DNA of 64,000 nt from Lepturacanthus savala (taxonomy: Eukaryota; Chordata; Actinopteri; Scombriformes; Trichiuridae). Every line of letters starts with the position of its first letter. The first letter of the stretch is position 1. Below are positions 63,576 to 64,000 of this stretch, in pieces. A program made the translations under genes and the position numbers. The DNA lies in the NCBI GenBank assembly GCA_030544235.1, contig CM060470.1:30706098-30770097 (forward strand), written 5' to 3'. The notes under the pieces are model-generated. The model searched no databases. It worked only from the letters and a program-made list of their open reading frames with translations, and was not told where the DNA came from.

Positions 63576-64000
63576 CTGCAAGACAGCAAAGACAAAGAAA
63601 AACACCTCATTAGATCCTTAATTTAGGAGGGAAATATACCGAACACAAATGAAAGTTCACATCAGCCTGTCTGAGAACAGGATAGAAACAGAGGTTCAAA
63701 ATTACTGGAGTCAGACTGAACATCATATCATGAAGAATGAAATTAATAACATCATTCATGTAAGACATGGTTTGGATTGTATTCTAAGAATCCTGGAGAT
63801 TATAAAGACTGCTGAATTTAATTAATTTGGTTTTGCAACTGCAGTACTTTTCCAGTGCCAGTCCTTAGGTTTAGCCTACCTATGACTTACCAGATTAATT
63901 CTTTTTAGCGGAAAAGAACTCCAGCCATGCCCCTATGAACTTCAAAGAAAGCTTAATAACATTATGTAAGAAATCAAAGAGAGTCAAAAAGGAAAAAAAT
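63576..64000. other. Intron or flank upstream of slc5a3
   Basis: AT-rich noncoding sequence, probably slc5a3 intron 1. No gene seen. Confidence 0.4.

Overview
The window is nuclear DNA of a ray-finned (teleost-like) fish. The genes are vertebrate single-copy genes with GT-AG introns. Noncoding DNA is AT-rich, full of (GT)n and other microsatellites, and carries many short DNA transposons, a tRNA-derived SINE and broken LINE pieces of the kind common in teleosts. No prokaryotic genes, CRISPR arrays, rRNA genes or functional tRNA genes were seen.

Five protein-coding genes can be supported. From left to right: nhlh2 (562-936, +), a neuronal bHLH factor; vangl1 (coding 14394-32189, +, eight coding exons, 543 aa), a planar cell polarity membrane protein; casq2 (coding 42142-35995, -, eleven coding exons, 428 aa), the cardiac-type calcium buffer of the sarcoplasmic reticulum; kcne2 (46017-45682, -, one coding exon, 111 aa), a potassium-channel beta subunit; and slc5a3 (63288-61162, -, intronless CDS, 708 aa), the sodium/myo-inositol cotransporter SMIT1. 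All exon boundaries were read by hand from splice signals and a continuous reading frame; both joined frames close exactly.

The gene set joins two blocks that, from my knowledge of the human genome, lie on different human chromosomes: NHLH2-VANGL1-CASQ2 (1p13) and SLC5A3-KCNE2 (21q22). Within each block, vangl1/casq2 are still tail to tail and slc5a3 still lies upstream of kcne2 on the same strand; nhlh2 is on the other side of vangl1 than in human. casq2 and kcne2 both act in cardiac excitability, and KCNE2 and SMIT1 are reported to work in shared channel-transporter complexes.

The rest is mostly repeats. A family of at least eight TTAA-flanked piggyBac-like MITEs (ends CCCTCTATTGCAT) runs through vangl1, casq2 and flanking DNA; one makes up most of casq2 intron 7. 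Two hAT elements with 8-bp target duplications carry a decayed BED zinc-finger segment. A SINE with RNA polymerase III A and B boxes sits inside a LINE relic with a 12-bp target duplication. There are also a hAT-type palindrome nested in a MITE, Kolobok-like and Tc1/mariner-like MITEs, a tandem array around 8.6-9.95 kb, and two clean hairpins. A near-copy of the Tn5/Nextera adapter at 430-456, just upstream of nhlh2, suggests a library artefact in the assembly. I found no convincing new multi-gene system; the most useful observations are the adapter remnant, the casq2 intron and Asp-tail features, and the transposon families.
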